Positions 1 to 9,030 of a DNA stretch of 64,000 nt are shown here, piece by piece. Numbering within the stretch: the stretch's first letter is position 1; every line of letters starts with the position of its first letter. The notes under the pieces were generated by a model. It worked only from the letters and a program-made list of their open reading frames with translations, was not told the DNA's origin and made no database searches. The DNA is from Geopseudomonas aromaticivorans (GTDB taxonomy: Bacteria; Pseudomonadota; Gammaproteobacteria; Pseudomonadales; Pseudomonadaceae). A program made the position numbers and the translations under genes. Location: NCBI RefSeq assembly GCF_019097855.1, contig NZ_JAHRGL010000071.1, positions 62,001-126,000 on the forward strand, given 5' to 3'.

Positions 1-112
1 GGGTGTCCAGCTCGCTTTCGCTGAGGGTGCGCAGCACGGCAGGGCTGTCGATGCGGTCGAGCAGGGGGGTGTCGGGCCGCTGGCGGGGAAACTCTTGCAG
101 CGTCTTGGGCAT
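1..112 (-). CDS. dxs: 1-deoxy-D-xylulose-5-phosphate synthase, N-terminal fragment
   Basis: Only the first 37 codons are inside the window; the gene runs off the left edge. The translated start (MPKTLQEFPRQRP, then TPLLDRIDSPAVLRTLS) resembles the opening of pseudomonad DXS, the thiamine-diphosphate enzyme that makes DXP from pyruvate and glyceraldehyde 3-phosphate as the first step of the MEP isoprenoid pathway. It follows ispA and xseB on the same strand, the usual xseB-ispA-dxs order. The call rests on this short N-terminus plus synteny; no catalytic motif is visible. Confidence 0.85.
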   Translation of the reverse strand, partial: MPKTLQEFPRQRPDTPLLDRIDSPAVLRTLSESELDT

Positions 113-202
113 CGGACGGGTTCGGCAATCGGCAAAAAGATGCGGGAGTTTACCCGAAGCCGAGGGTCCACCCAAGCGAGGCGAAGGTAGTGGCGGTCGG
201 GG

Positions 203-271
203 GGCGGAAAACTCGCGCAGGTCTTTTCCCGCCTGCGCAGGTCGGACAAGTGGCGGTGCGCGTGGCGCACC
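203..271. repeat. Degenerate intergenic hairpin pair between ispA and dxs
   Basis: Two neighbouring stem-loops lie in the 164-bp gap. The first pairs GGCGGAAAA (203-211) with TTTTCCCGCC (224-233, one bulged base). The second pairs GGTGCGC (255-261) with GCGCACC (265-271). Inner sequences resemble the better preserved GTAGGGTG-bounded elements elsewhere in the window (29613, 50995, 57742, 62377), but the GTAGGG/CCCTAC ends are missing. It may be an eroded copy. Confidence 0.4.
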
Positions 272-276
272 CCGCG

Positions 277-1167
277 TCAGTGGCGGCGTTCGACGATGTA
301 GCAGGCCAGCTGGCGCAGGGCGTCGGCTCGGGAGTCGAAGCACGCCAGCGCGGCCAGCGCCTGGTCGCGCAGCTCGAGGGCGTAGGTCTTGGCGGCATCG
401 AGGCCGAGCAGCGCCGGGTAGGTCGGCTTGTCGTGGGCCTGGTCCTTGCCCTGGGTCTTGCCGAGGGTGGCGGTGTCGCTTTCCACGTCGAGGATGTCGT
501 CCTGCACCTGGAAGGCCAGGCCGATGGCGCGGGCATAGTCCTGCAGCGCCGCGAGGCTGCGGGCGTCGCTGCGCCCGCTGGCCAGGGCGCCAAGGCGCAC
601 GCTGGCCTCGATCAGCGCACCGGTCTTGTGCCGGTGCATGGTTTCCAGCGCGGCCTGGTCGAGCTGGCGGCCGACCGAGCCGAGGTCGATGGCCTGGCCA
701 CCGACCATGCCGGCGGGGCCGGCGGCGCGTGCCAGGCTGGCGAGCATGTCCAGGCGGGTGTCGGCGTCCTGCGGATTCAGTGCGGCGTCGGCCAGCACTT
801 CGAAGGCCAGCGCCTGCAGGCCGTCGCCGGCGAGGATGGCACAGGCCTCGTCGAAGGCGATGTGGGTGGTCGGCTGGCCGCGGCGCAGGTCGTCGTCGTC
901 CATCGCCGGCAGGTCGTCGTGGACCAGCGAGTAGGCGTGGACCAGTTCCACCGCGCAGGCGGCGCCGTTGGCCTGTGCGGCCTCGGCGCCGAGGGCTTCG
1001 CAGGCGGCATAGGCGAGCAGCGGGCGTACCCGCTTGCCGCCGTTGATCACGCTGTAGCGCATGGCCTGGTACAGGCGTTCGAGCTCGCCACGCGGGGCGA
1101 CGAATAGGCTTTCTAGTGCGGCATCGACGCGTGCCTGGCAGGCGGCCTGGTACTGCTTGAGGCTCAT
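277..1167 (-). CDS. ispA: Farnesyl diphosphate synthase / (2E,6E)-polyprenyl synthase
   Basis: A 296-residue trans-isoprenyl diphosphate synthase, matching the usual IspA length. It condenses dimethylallyl and geranyl diphosphate with isopentenyl diphosphate to give farnesyl diphosphate in the cytoplasm. The first aspartate-rich motif is DDLPAMD within [18 protein letters not shown]; the second is DDILD within [20 protein letters not shown] near the N-terminus binds diphosphate. The start codon overlaps the xseB stop by 4 bases (ATGA type), implying translational coupling, and dxs follows on the same strand. The product feeds quinone side chains and undecaprenyl phosphate. Confidence 0.96.
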   Translation of the reverse strand: MSLKQYQAACQARVDAALESLFVAPRGELERLYQAMRYSVINGGKRVRPLLAYAACEALGAEAAQANGAACAVELVHAYSLVHDDLPAMDDDDLRRGQPTTHIAFDEACAILAGDGLQALAFEVLADAALNPQDADTRLDMLASLARAAGPAGMVGGQAIDLGSVGRQLDQAALETMHRHKTGALIEASVRLGALASGRSDARSLAALQDYARAIGLAFQVQDDILDVESDTATLGKTQGKDQAHDKPTYPALLGLDAAKTYALELRDQALAALACFDSRADALRQLACYIVERRH

Positions 1168-1403
1168 ACCGCATCGCCCTCCGCCGCGAAGGGGGCGGTG
1201 GCGCCGTCGGTCCCGAGGAGGATCTGTACCTTCTGCTCGGCCTGGCTGAGCGCGCCCTGGCATTCGCGGGTCAGGCGGATGCCCTGCTCGAAGGCGGCCA
1301 GCGAGTCCTCGAGGGACAGTTCGCCACTTTCCAGGCGCTCGACCAGCGTCTGCAGTTCGGTCAGCGACTGTTCGAAATCGGGGGCGGCTTTCTTGCGGGC
1401 CAT
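1164..1403 (-). CDS. xseB: Exodeoxyribonuclease VII small subunit
   Basis: A 79-residue protein starting [18 protein letters not shown] and containing [21 protein letters not shown], the signature of the XseB coiled-coil family. XseB associates with XseA to form exonuclease VII, which degrades single-stranded DNA to oligonucleotides. Upstream in-frame residues do not resemble the family, so I take the internal ATG at 1401-1403. It is the first gene of the xseB-ispA-dxs operon and overlaps ispA by 4 bases. Confidence 0.95.
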   Translation of the reverse strand: MARKKAAPDFEQSLTELQTLVERLESGELSLEDSLAAFEQGIRLTRECQGALSQAEQKVQILLGTDGATAPFAAEGDAV

Positions 1404-1514
1404 GGCGGCAGTCTCGGGCGGCGGAAAACGGCGCGACACTAGCAGAGCCGCGGACGGCGGGCAAATGGCAACCGGGTGGCCGGTGATGCCTCTCCCGGTG
1501 CGCAGCATGGGCGC

Positions 1515-2285
1515 TCAGCGCGCGTAGGTGGCCCAGAAGTAGTACAGGGTCATGCCGCTGCCCACGGCGATTACCAGCACGCGCAGCCAGCGGGCCGGCA
1601 GGCGCTGGCCGAGCGCGCCGCCGGCGTAGCCGCCGAGGGTGGCGCCGGCCAGCAGGACCAACAGCTCGCTCCAGCTGACCCGCCCGGCGAGGATGAAGGT
1701 GAGGCTGGCGACGCTGTAGATCACCGCCGAGATCAGGTTCTTCAGCGCATTGGCGCGCGCCAGTGCATGGCCCTCGATGGCGAAGGCGGCGAGCTGCAGG
1801 ATGCCCATGCCGGCGCCGAAGTAGCCGCCGTACACCGAGACCAGCGCGTGGGCGCCGAGCGACAGTGGGCCGTGCGGCGGTACGGCCGTCGCCTCGCGGC
1901 GGCGCGCGGCGAGCAGGCGGCTGAGCCACGGGCTGGCGGCGAACAGCGCGGTGGCGACCAGCAGCAGCCAGGGAATCAGCACGCGGAACACGGCGTCGCC
2001 GCCGGCCAGCAGCAGCAGGCCACCACCCAGGCCGCCGGCCAGGCCGGCCGCCAGCAGCGGCAGCAGGTAGCCGCCCAGCGGGCGCAGCGAGCTGCGCGCG
2101 GCCCAGGCGCCGGCGATGCTAGCCGGCCACAGGGCCACGGCGTTGGTGGCGTTGGCGGTGACCGGCGGCAGGCCGCTGGCCAGCAGCGCCGGGAAGGAGA
2201 AGAAGGTGCCGCCGCCGGCCAGGGCGTTCATGCCGCCGGCGGCGAAGCCGGCGAGCAGCAGCAGGGATAGGTCGCTGAGGAGCAT
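1515..2285 (-). CDS. TauE/SafE-family sulfite/anion exporter permease
   Basis: A 256-residue hydrophobic protein with about eight predicted membrane segments. The N-terminal AGFAAGGMNALAGGGTFFSF and FPALLASGLPPVTANATN are characteristic of the TauE/SafE (DUF81) family, inner-membrane permeases linked to export of sulfite, sulfoacetate or other small organic anions; the actual substrate cannot be read from sequence. A second, related half begins near residue 135 (GAHALVSVYGGYFGAG), matching the family's internal duplication. No convincing ribosome-binding site precedes the start. It lies upstream of xseB on the same strand, 111 bp away. Confidence 0.85.
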   Translation of the reverse strand: MLLSDLSLLLLAGFAAGGMNALAGGGTFFSFPALLASGLPPVTANATNAVALWPASIAGAWAARSSLRPLGGYLLPLLAAGLAGGLGGGLLLLAGGDAVFRVLIPWLLLVATALFAASPWLSRLLAARRREATAVPPHGPLSLGAHALVSVYGGYFGAGMGILQLAAFAIEGHALARANALKNLISAVIYSVASLTFILAGRVSWSELLVLLAGATLGGYAGGALGQRLPARWLRVLVIAVGSGMTLYYFWATYAR

Positions 2286-2429
2286 GGAGGGTTCTGCACG
2301 GATTTGGTGCGTCAGCTTAGCAGCCTGGGTGGCTCAGGCGTCCAGCGCGCAGTTGGGGCGCAGGGCAGGCGTATGAAGTCCTCCCCTACCGGTTTGCCAA
2401 GGCTGGCGCTGGTCGCCGCGCAGATGTCC

Positions 2430-4328
2430 CTAGGTGAGGGCCAGTGGCAGGGCTTCGGCATCCGCCATCTCGCTGGCCTGATTGCAGGCGAAGGCCGACT
2501 GCGGGCGGCCGAACAGGTAGCCCTGCAGGCGCTGACAGTGGTGGGCGCGCAGGAAGTCGGCCTGGCGCTGGTTTTCCACGCCCTCGGCGACCACCTGCAT
2601 GCCCAGCTGCTCGGCGATCACCAGGATGCCGCGCACCAGCGCCACCGACTCGCGGCTGTCCGGCAGGCCGGCGACGAACTGGCGGTCGATCTTCACCCCG
2701 TCGAAGGGAAAGTGCTGCAGGTAGGTCAGCGAGGCGTAACCGGTGCCGAAGTCGTCGAGGAACAGGGTCAGGCCGGCGCGCTTGAGCGCGAGCAGGCTGT
2801 CGATGATCTGCTGGTCGGCGTCGAGCAGGGTGCTCTCGGTGATCTCCAGCTCCAGCCGCTGCACCGGCGGTTGCTCCTCGGCGAGGATCGCCAGCAGCGC
2901 GCCGGCCAGGTCGCCCTGGCGGAAGTCCAGCGGCGACAGGTTGACCGCAATGCTCCAGTCGCGGCCCTCGTCCTGCCAGTGGCGCAACTGGCGGCAGGCC
3001 TGACGGAATACCCAGCGGGTGGCCTCGATGATCAGCCCGGTTTCCTCCAGCACCGGCATGAACTGGGCCGAGCTGACCAGGCCGCGGCTGGGTGAGTGCC
3101 AGCGCAGCAGGGCCTCGAAGGTGTGCGCCTGGCCGTCGCCGTCGATCTGCGGCTGGTAGTACAGCTCGAACTCGTGGCGGACGAGGGCGGCGCGCAGCTC
3201 CTCCTCGAGGCGGCGGCGCTGCTCGGCGTCGTCGGCCAGTTGGTGGTCGAAATGGGCCAGGCGGTTCCGCCCGCGACCCTTGGCGTGATAGAGGGCGAGA
3301 TCGGCTTCCTTGAGCAGCTGGGTGGCGCTGGTGTGGCCGCCCTGCTGGCAGGTGATGCCGATGCTCGGGCTGGTGAACAGCTCGTACTGGCGCACGTGGA
3401 ATGGCTGGCGGAAGCTCTGCAGCAGCTGCTCGGCGAGGCTGTCGGCCTGCTCGACCAGGCCGCCGGAGAGCAGCACGATGAACTCGTCGCCGCCCAGGCG
3501 GGCGAGCAGGGCGCCGGGCGGCGCGTGCTTGCGCAGGCGATCGGCCACGCCGCGCAGCAGCAGGTCGCCGATGTCGTGGCCGAGGGTGTCGTTGATCCGC
3601 TTGAAATGGTCGAGGTCGATGAACAGCAACGCCTGCGCGGCGCCGCACTGCAGGCCGAGCTCGAGGCGGGCGAGCAGCTGGGTGCGGTTGGCGATGCCGG
3701 TCAGCGGGTCGTAGTGGGCCAGGTAGTGCAAGCGGTTCTCGGCCAGCTTGCGGTCGTCGATGTCGCGCACCAGCAGCAGCTGCAGCGGCTGGCCGGCGCG
3801 CAGGAAGGGCGTGCACGAGGCTTCCAGCGCGAAGCTGCCGCTGCCGCGGCGGGCGGCGAACTCGAGACTGCGGTTGGGCTGCTCGAGCAGGCGCGACCAG
3901 GCGTCCTGGCCGAGCAGCAGATCGTCGGCGCGATGGCTGCGCAGCTGCTCCGGGCTGCTGCCGAAGATCTGTGCGGCCGCCGGGTTGGCCGAATCGATAT
4001 TGCCCTGCTGGTCGAGCACCAGCATGCCGACCGGAGCGGCCTCGATCAGGCTGCGCAGCAGCTGCTCGCTGTCGCGCAGGGCGCGGCGCTCGCCTTCGAG
4101 CTGGGCGATCATGTGATTGAAGCGCTGCGCCAGCCGGCCGATGGCATCGTTGCCGCTGGCGTCGGCGCGGGTCAGGCTGTTGCCGGCGGCGAAGGCGTCG
4201 GCTACTGCGCTGAGCGCAGCCAGGCGCCGCTTGGCCTGTCGCCGCCGCAGCATGCCGAACAGGCTGCCGAGCGCCAGCAGGAGCGTGGCGAGTAGAGCGA
4301 ACGGGCCGAGCAGCTGGGAAAGATGCAT
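2430..4328 (-). CDS. PAS-GGDEF-EAL cyclic-di-GMP signalling protein with short membrane anchor
   Basis: 632 residues. Order: one N-terminal membrane helix (about 5-27), a HAMP-like linker (30-85), a PAS domain (about 88-190), GGDEF (about 200-355) and EAL (about 375-620). GGDEF is intact (residues 279-283), as is the EAL signature (405-407, in TFEALLRW) and the DDFGTGY loop, so both diguanylate cyclase and phosphodiesterase activities are possible. No RxxD inhibitory site is visible five residues before GGDEF. HAMP directly after a single helix is odd, because HAMP normally follows a periplasmic sensor bounded by two helices. An in-frame stop lies 36 bases before the start, so a longer form is not encoded. 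Confidence 0.9.
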   Translation of the reverse strand: MHLSQLLGPFALLATLLLALGSLFGMLRRRQAKRRLAALSAVADAFAAGNSLTRADASGNDAIGRLAQRFNHMIAQLEGERRALRDSEQLLRSLIEAAPVGMLVLDQQGNIDSANPAAAQIFGSSPEQLRSHRADDLLLGQDAWSRLLEQPNRSLEFAARRGSGSFALEASCTPFLRAGQPLQLLLVRDIDDRKLAENRLHYLAHYDPLTGIANRTQLLARLELGLQCGAAQALLFIDLDHFKRINDTLGHDIGDLLLRGVADRLRKHAPPGALLARLGGDEFIVLLSGGLVEQADSLAEQLLQSFRQPFHVRQYELFTSPSIGITCQQGGHTSATQLLKEADLALYHAKGRGRNRLAHFDHQLADDAEQRRRLEEELRAALVRHEFELYYQPQIDGDGQAHTFEALLRWHSPSRGLVSSAQFMPVLEETGLIIEATRWVFRQACRQLRHWQDEGRDWSIAVNLSPLDFRQGDLAGALLAILAEEQPPVQRLELEITESTLLDADQQIIDSLLALKRAGLTLFLDDFGTGYASLTYLQHFPFDGVKIDRQFVAGLPDSRESVALVRGILVIAEQLGMQVVAEGVENQRQADFLRAHHCQRLQGYLFGRPQSAFACNQASEMADAEALPLALT

Positions 4329-4410
4329 GGGCAGACAGGTCCGGCAGAGAAGCGCGTCACCTTAGCGGAAAGAGTCACTCAAGATAAACCCAGATAAAAC
4401 ATATGGGCAT

Positions 4411-4438
4411 AAAAAAGCCGGCTTGTGGCCGGCTTTTC
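4411..4438 (-). terminator. Rho-independent terminator of ppa
   Basis: Directly after the ppa stop. Read on the minus strand, the hairpin GCCGGC-cacaa-GCCGGC is flanked by A's and followed by TTTTTTATG. The stem extends to 10 bp counting A-T pairs (4413-4422 with 4428-4437). This is a classical intrinsic terminator; the flanking A and T runs may let it work in both directions. Confidence 0.85.
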
Positions 4439-4453
4439 CTTGGCGGGTTCGAC

Positions 4454-4981
4454 TTACTTCTGGTAAGCCGCAACCGCCTTGAGAATCAGTTGGCGGGCTT
4501 CTTCGGCGTTGCCCCAGCCTTCCACCTTCACCCACTTGCCCTTCTCGAGATCCTTGTAGTTCTCGAAGAAGTGCTTGATCTGCTCGATCAGCAGGGCCGG
4601 CAGGTCGGTGTATTCCTGCACATCCTTGTAGAGGACGGTCAGCTTGTCGTGCGGTACGGCGACCAGCTTGGCGTCGCCGCCAGCCTCGTCGCTCATGTTC
4701 AGCACGCCGACCGGGCGAGCGCGGATCACCGAACCCGGGGCTACCGGGTAGGGGGTCACTACCAGCACGTCGAGGGGGTCGCCGTCGTCGGCCAGGGTGT
4801 GCGGGATGAAGCCGTAGTTGGCCGGGTAGAACATCGGGGTGGCCATGAAGCGATCGACGAACAGGCAGTCGGTGTCGTGATCGATTTCGTACTTGATCGG
4901 CGCGTGGTTGGCCGGGATCTCGATGGCAACATAGATGTCGTTCGGCAGGTCTTTGCCAGCCGGGATCTTGCTGAAGCTCAT
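4454..4981 (-). CDS. ppa: Inorganic pyrophosphatase (family I)
   Basis: 175 residues, the normal length for bacterial soluble family I pyrophosphatase, which hydrolyses PPi to two phosphates with Mg2+ and pulls biosynthetic reactions forward. Visible signatures: the metal-binding signature [10 protein letters not shown], the YGFIPHT segment, and active-site KYEID near the N-terminus. It has its own TATAAT promoter upstream and an intrinsic terminator downstream, so it is a single-gene unit. Sequence and length leave little doubt. Confidence 0.98.
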   Translation of the reverse strand: MSFSKIPAGKDLPNDIYVAIEIPANHAPIKYEIDHDTDCLFVDRFMATPMFYPANYGFIPHTLADDGDPLDVLVVTPYPVAPGSVIRARPVGVLNMSDEAGGDAKLVAVPHDKLTVLYKDVQEYTDLPALLIEQIKHFFENYKDLEKGKWVKVEGWGNAEEARQLILKAVAAYQK

Positions 4982-5017
4982 GATGACTCCAAAGGGTCAG
5001 GCCAAAAATTGGCGCAG

Positions 5018-5046
5018 ATTATAGGCGCATTCGCCCGAGTGTGCCA
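5018..5046 (-). promoter_or_regulatory. Sigma-70 promoter of ppa
   Basis: On the minus strand a perfect TATAAT (complement at 5018-5023) lies 17 bp from TGGCAC (complement at 5041-5046), a 3/6 match to TTGACA. The start codon is about 36 bp downstream of the -10. A strong -10 with a weak -35 fits a constitutive housekeeping gene. Confidence 0.65.
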
Positions 5047-5066
5047 CTTTGCCGCATGGCAACCAT

Positions 5067-5921
5067 TCATGTCTCGCCGTCCGGAGTGGCCGGCATAGTC
5101 GTTTCGTTCGTCATCAGCTGGGACGCTTGGGCGTGCAGCTGGCTCAGCTCGCTGGCCAGGCGCTGCCGCGGATCCTGGCGGTAGAGCAGGCCCAGTTGCT
5201 CGTACACGGCGGGAAAGGCGTCCTGCAGCAGGTCCGGGGCGCTGAAGAAGTACTCGCTGGCCACGGCGAAGAACTCGGCCGGACTTTCCGCGGCGTAGGG
5301 ATCGATGGCGGTCGCGGCGTCGGGGTTGCGGTCCAGCTCGGCGTTGAGGCGATCGTAGGCGGCCTGCATGGCGCCGGCCCAGGCGTCGCTGCGCATGTCC
5401 GGGTGCAGCGGCGGTTGGCCGTTGGCGCTGCCGTTGAGCATGTCCAGCTTGTGCGCCAGCTCGTGGATCACCAGGTTGTAGCCGTCCAGCGTGCCGCTGG
5501 CCTGCACCCCCGGCCAGGCGAGGATCACCGGGCCCTGCTGCCAGGCCTCGCCGCTGCGCTCGTCGTCCCAGACATGCTCGACGCCGGCCTCGTCGCGGTG
5601 GCGCTGCGGGCTGAGGAAGTCGTCGGGGTACAGCAGCAGCTGGCGGAAGCCCTGGTACCAGTCCAGATCCGGCAGGTTGAGCAGCGGCAGGCAGGCCTGG
5701 GCGGCCAGGTACAGGCGTGCGCTGTCGTCCAGCTCGACGCCGGGCAGGCTGCTCAGCTGCTTGTCGTGCAGGAACAGCAGGCACAGCTCGCCGAGGCGCT
5801 GCCGCTCGGCGGCATCGAGGCCGGCGAGGATCGGCAGATCGGCGCACACCGCGGCCCACAGCTGCGGGTCGAGGGGATGGCGGGCGAGCAGACGGCGGCG
5901 GCGCCAGTTGCGGAAGAACAC
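5067..5921 (-). CDS. mtfA: MtfA-family zinc-dependent peptidase
   Basis: 284 residues from a GTG start (MFFRNWRRRRLLARHPLD). The zinc-peptidase motif HELAHKLD (HExxH) sits in NLVIHELAHKLDMLNGSAN, and downstream SPAEFFAVASEYFF supplies the conserved ESPAEFFA segment. In E. coli, MtfA (DgsA anti-repressor, about 265 aa) binds the repressor Mlc and has aminopeptidase activity; whether a Mlc-like partner exists here is unknown. Sequence upstream of the GTG is low-quality Ala/Arg-rich and unlike the family, so I reject longer starts. It is convergent with nothing and lies between ydbL and the ppa promoter. Confidence 0.88.
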   Translation of the reverse strand: MFFRNWRRRRLLARHPLDPQLWAAVCADLPILAGLDAAERQRLGELCLLFLHDKQLSSLPGVELDDSARLYLAAQACLPLLNLPDLDWYQGFRQLLLYPDDFLSPQRHRDEAGVEHVWDDERSGEAWQQGPVILAWPGVQASGTLDGYNLVIHELAHKLDMLNGSANGQPPLHPDMRSDAWAGAMQAAYDRLNAELDRNPDAATAIDPYAAESPAEFFAVASEYFFSAPDLLQDAFPAVYEQLGLLYRQDPRQRLASELSQLHAQASQLMTNETTMPATPDGET

Positions 5922-6049
5922 GGCGGACAGTCCCTGTGAGCGGCGAAGGTGATGGCCGATTGTACGCCATCGCCACCCCGGCGCGGTCCGGCAGGCGTGG
6001 GCAGGTTTTGGCCGCGCGCTTGCGGGTCCGGAAGCGCGCACGCTGGCGG

Positions 6050-6394
6050 CTACTTGCGCCGCCACTGGCCATCGAGACGGATGAACTGGCCGGGCGGGGT
6101 CTTCTCGACCGCCTTCTTGCCGGCCATGGCCTCGACGTCGCTGAGCCGGATGCCGTTCTGGGTCGCCAGTTTCTGGTATTCGGCGCGGCGCGCCTGGTTG
6201 ATCAGCTTGGCAACCTCGGCGCTCTGGCCGCCGGGCTGGACCACGCCGAGGTAGCCGTCGGTCTGCTCGCCCAACTGGCCGGCCACCTTGGCGGCAGGCA
6301 GGGCGGTCATCGCGCCGGACAGGTCCATGGCCAGCACCGGCAGGCTGAGGCCGAAAGCGAGCAGCAGGGGGGCGATGCGCTTGGTGAAGGTCAT
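6050..6394 (-). CDS. ydbL: YdbL-family (DUF1318) periplasmic protein
   Basis: 114 residues with a clear Sec signal peptide (MTFTKRIAPLLLAFGLSLPV ending at VLA-MD). The mature part holds the DUF1318 features: DGYLGVVQPG, LINQARRAEYQKLA and the C-terminal KTPPGQFIRLDGQWRRK. It is the last gene of the ydbH-ynbE-ydbL operon, 10 bp after ynbE. In E. coli, YdbL modulates assembly of the YdbH-YnbE intermembrane lipid bridge. Confidence 0.88.
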   Translation of the reverse strand: MTFTKRIAPLLLAFGLSLPVLAMDLSGAMTALPAAKVAGQLGEQTDGYLGVVQPGGQSAEVAKLINQARRAEYQKLATQNGIRLSDVEAMAGKKAVEKTPPGQFIRLDGQWRRK

Positions 6395-6404
6395 GTCGGG
6401 CTCC

Positions 6405-6596
6405 TCAGAACAGGCCGCTGGATTCGTCGAGAATGTTGTCCAGCGCCTTGTCGACCTTGATGTAGATTTGGTGCTCGATCTTCACGTTCAGGTTGATGTT
6501 GATCGGCTCCTTGGGCGCGGCCAGCTGCACCGTGGGGGTGCAGGCGCCGAGCAGCAGGCCGAGCAGCAGGGTGGAGCCGATATAACGCAGGCGCAT
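6405..6596 (-). CDS. ynbE: YnbE-family outer-membrane lipoprotein
   Basis: 63 residues. A short signal ends in the lipobox LLLGAC, giving a lipidated Cys at residue 19; the mature part has the family motif PININLNVKIEHQIYIKVD. In E. coli YnbE multimerises at the outer membrane and pairs its beta strand with the C-terminus of YdbH, extending the groove through which phospholipid moves. Spacing is 17 bp after ydbH and 10 bp before ydbL, so the three are co-transcribed. Confidence 0.9.
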   Translation of the reverse strand: MRLRYIGSTLLLGLLLGACTPTVQLAAPKEPININLNVKIEHQIYIKVDKALDNILDESSGLF

Positions 6597-6613
6597 GCTT
6601 GCGGTCTCCCGTG

Positions 6614-8851
6614 TCAGTGGCGCGGTTGCAGACGTTGCTGCACGCGGCGCTGGATGGCGTCGTTGACCCGTCCGGACAGCTGCAGACTGGTCAGCAGGGC
6701 CGGGACGTTCTCTTCCAGGTTGATGGTGAAGTTCACCGGCCGGCCGCCTTCCAGCGCCGGGTTGCGTCCCTGCAGGCGCAGGGCCAGCCGCAACGTGCCC
6801 TGCGCAGCATAGTCGACCTGGCTCTCCAGCCGATCGTAGCGGAAATCCTCCAGCGCCGTGGTGGCCAGTTGCAGGGCCGGATTGTCGCGGCCGAAGGCGC
6901 GGATGCGCTCCGAGCGCAGCTGCAGCACCCCGCCGGGTGCGCGCGCCTGCAGCTGCCCCCGGTCGATGTGCACGCCGTCGCGCTCGATGCGCAGCGGTAG
7001 TTGGCCGTCGAGGGTGCCGCTGCCGGACAGCCCTTCTGCCGGGTAGACCTTGAGCAGTTCGGCCAGTTCCAGGCCGTTGACCTGCACGGTCAGCGCCAGT
7101 GGCCGGCGCGCCAGGTCGAGGCGGGTTGGCAGCGTGCGCAGTTGGCCGCCGAACAGGCCGCTGTCGGCCTGCCACAGCTGCAGGCGGCCGGCCAGCGGCT
7201 GTGCCAGCTCGGCCTGGTAGTCGGCGCGCAGCTGCAGCGGGCCGAGCGGCACGCCGGGGTTGAGGCTGGCCAGGCGCAGCTCGGGCAGCTGCAGCTCCAG
7301 GCGCTGGCCGCGCAGCTGCGCGGTCAGGCGGGCGTCCAGTCCCTTCAGTTCGCTGCGATCATAGATGCCGCCGACCTGCAGCAGCTGCAGGACCAGATCG
7401 GCGCTAGGCGCGCTGCTGCCGGCGGCCAGCTGCAGCGTGCCGTGGCCCTGCAGTCGGCCGCTGGCCAGCTCCAGCAGCGCCGGCCAGTCGACCAGGGTTT
7501 TCGCCAGCGGATTGCCGCTGGCCAGGGCCAGTTCGGCCAGCGTATAGCCGACCTGCAGGGCGCCGCTGGCCGGGTGCTGCATGTGCAGGTCGACGGCCAA
7601 CCCGGCGGCGTTGCGCAGGGTACCGGCGAGGCGGATGTCGGCTGTGCTGGCGGCCAGGCGGCCCTGCCAGTCCCAGCGCTGCGCCTGCAGCTGGGCCTGC
7701 TGCAGGCGGGCGGTGTGCAGGGCGAGCGGGCCGGCCAGCTGCAGCGGGCCGGCTGCAGCGTGGGTCAGCTGCAGGCCGGCGAGGTCGGCGCGCAGGTCGT
7801 CGAGGCGCAGGCCGGCGGCCGCGCTGTCCAGGCGTTGCACGCTGATCTGCGAGTCGGGGGCGAAGCTCAGCAGCAGCTCCGGCGCCTGCCAGCGGCCGCT
7901 CAGGCGCAGGTCGGCGCTCGGCTGGCGCAGCTCGAGGTCGTCCGCCTGCAGGCGCGGCAGGCGGGCCTGCAGGCGGGCGTGGTCGAGCTGGATCTGTGGC
8001 GGCAGGCCATCCTGCGGCTGCCAGCTGGCGGGCAGCTGCAGCGTCCACTCGGCATCCAGTTGCAGCGCGTCCGGTACTTGCCGCAGCGGCGCGGCGGCGG
8101 CGCCCAGCCACTGGGCCAGCCAGTCGTGCAGCCAGAGCACCGGCGGGCGCGCCGGCAGCTGCAGTGTGCCGTGCAGCACGCGGCCGTCGGCAGCGGCGGC
8201 GAGCCGGGCGCCGAGGGCGAGGTGCGGCTGGTCGTCCAGCGTCATTGCCAGCTGTAGGTGGGCAGCGTCCAGCGCGCCGCCCAGGTCGCCGGTGAGCAGA
8301 ATGTGGTGTTCGGCGGCCTGCAGTTCCAGGCGCAGGCTGGCCGGCAGCAGGGCGGCGCCGGGTTGCTGCAACTGCAATTGGCCGTCCAGCCGGCAGCGGC
8401 CGTCGGGGCAGGGCAGGCTGGCGGCGATACGCTCGATCGCCACCTCGCGCGGCAGCCAGGCGAGCAGGCGGCCCAGGGCGTCGGCGCCGGGCAGGCGGCT
8501 GGCCTGGCCGGTCGGGGTGAGCGGCGCCTGCCAGTCGAGCTGCAGCTGCTGCACGGCGAGGCGCTGCAGGTAGGACTCGGCGCGACTCAGCCGCCAGTCG
8601 AGCTGCAGGGCGTCGGCGCCGAGCTGCAGGCGGCGGCCGTCGGCGGCCCGTTGCTCCAGCTCCAGGCGCTGCAGCTGCAGGCCGTGGCGCGACAGCGCGA
8701 GGCCCTGCCAGTCGAGGCGGACGATGCCCAACTCCTGCTGCACGCGCCGCCATTGCTGCCAGCCGAAGCCGGCCGCCGCCAGCCCGGCGAGCAGCAGGGC
8801 CAGCGTCAGCCAGAGCAGGAAGCGGCGCCAGCGCTGCGGGCCTGCGGCCAT
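6614..8851 (-). CDS. ydbH: YdbH-family AsmA-like intermembrane phospholipid transport protein
   Basis: 745 residues from an ATG preceded by AAGGAG at 6-bp spacing. One N-terminal inner-membrane helix (WRRFLLWLTLALLLAGLAAA) is followed by a long periplasmic region of repeating beta-rich, Leu/Gln-rich segments and a C-terminal NFTINLEENVPALLTSLQLSGRVND typical of the dicarboxylate-DUF/YdbH family. Known E. coli role: one of three partly redundant AsmA-like bridges (TamB, YhdP, YdbH) moving phospholipid to the outer membrane. Composition is strongly Leu/Gln/Ala biased. ynbE and ydbL follow immediately; the operon is divergent from mpl. Confidence 0.88.
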   Translation of the reverse strand: MAAGPQRWRRFLLWLTLALLLAGLAAAGFGWQQWRRVQQELGIVRLDWQGLALSRHGLQLQRLELEQRAADGRRLQLGADALQLDWRLSRAESYLQRLAVQQLQLDWQAPLTPTGQASRLPGADALGRLLAWLPREVAIERIAASLPCPDGRCRLDGQLQLQQPGAALLPASLRLELQAAEHHILLTGDLGGALDAAHLQLAMTLDDQPHLALGARLAAAADGRVLHGTLQLPARPPVLWLHDWLAQWLGAAAAPLRQVPDALQLDAEWTLQLPASWQPQDGLPPQIQLDHARLQARLPRLQADDLELRQPSADLRLSGRWQAPELLLSFAPDSQISVQRLDSAAAGLRLDDLRADLAGLQLTHAAAGPLQLAGPLALHTARLQQAQLQAQRWDWQGRLAASTADIRLAGTLRNAAGLAVDLHMQHPASGALQVGYTLAELALASGNPLAKTLVDWPALLELASGRLQGHGTLQLAAGSSAPSADLVLQLLQVGGIYDRSELKGLDARLTAQLRGQRLELQLPELRLASLNPGVPLGPLQLRADYQAELAQPLAGRLQLWQADSGLFGGQLRTLPTRLDLARRPLALTVQVNGLELAELLKVYPAEGLSGSGTLDGQLPLRIERDGVHIDRGQLQARAPGGVLQLRSERIRAFGRDNPALQLATTALEDFRYDRLESQVDYAAQGTLRLALRLQGRNPALEGGRPVNFTINLEENVPALLTSLQLSGRVNDAIQRRVQQRLQPRH

Positions 8852-9030
8852 GGGTAGCTCCTTGCGGTGATCGCGGTCTCTCAGAGTGGTGTGTGCGGCG
8901 GGCAAGATCAAGGCGTGCGGCGCTTCGCGCGGGCGGCGGAATTGTCGGCCGCCGCCTGTTGTCCATGGGGGCCTGTGCTAACCTGCGCGGCAGTTTTCCG
9001 GGCCGCGCCCGCCCGTATTCGAGGTCATCC

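Noticed and set aside
3096-4295. Long open frame opposite the GGDEF-EAL gene
   Set aside because: Antisense shadow created by GC-rich third positions; no recognisable motif, and the opposite strand has intact domains.
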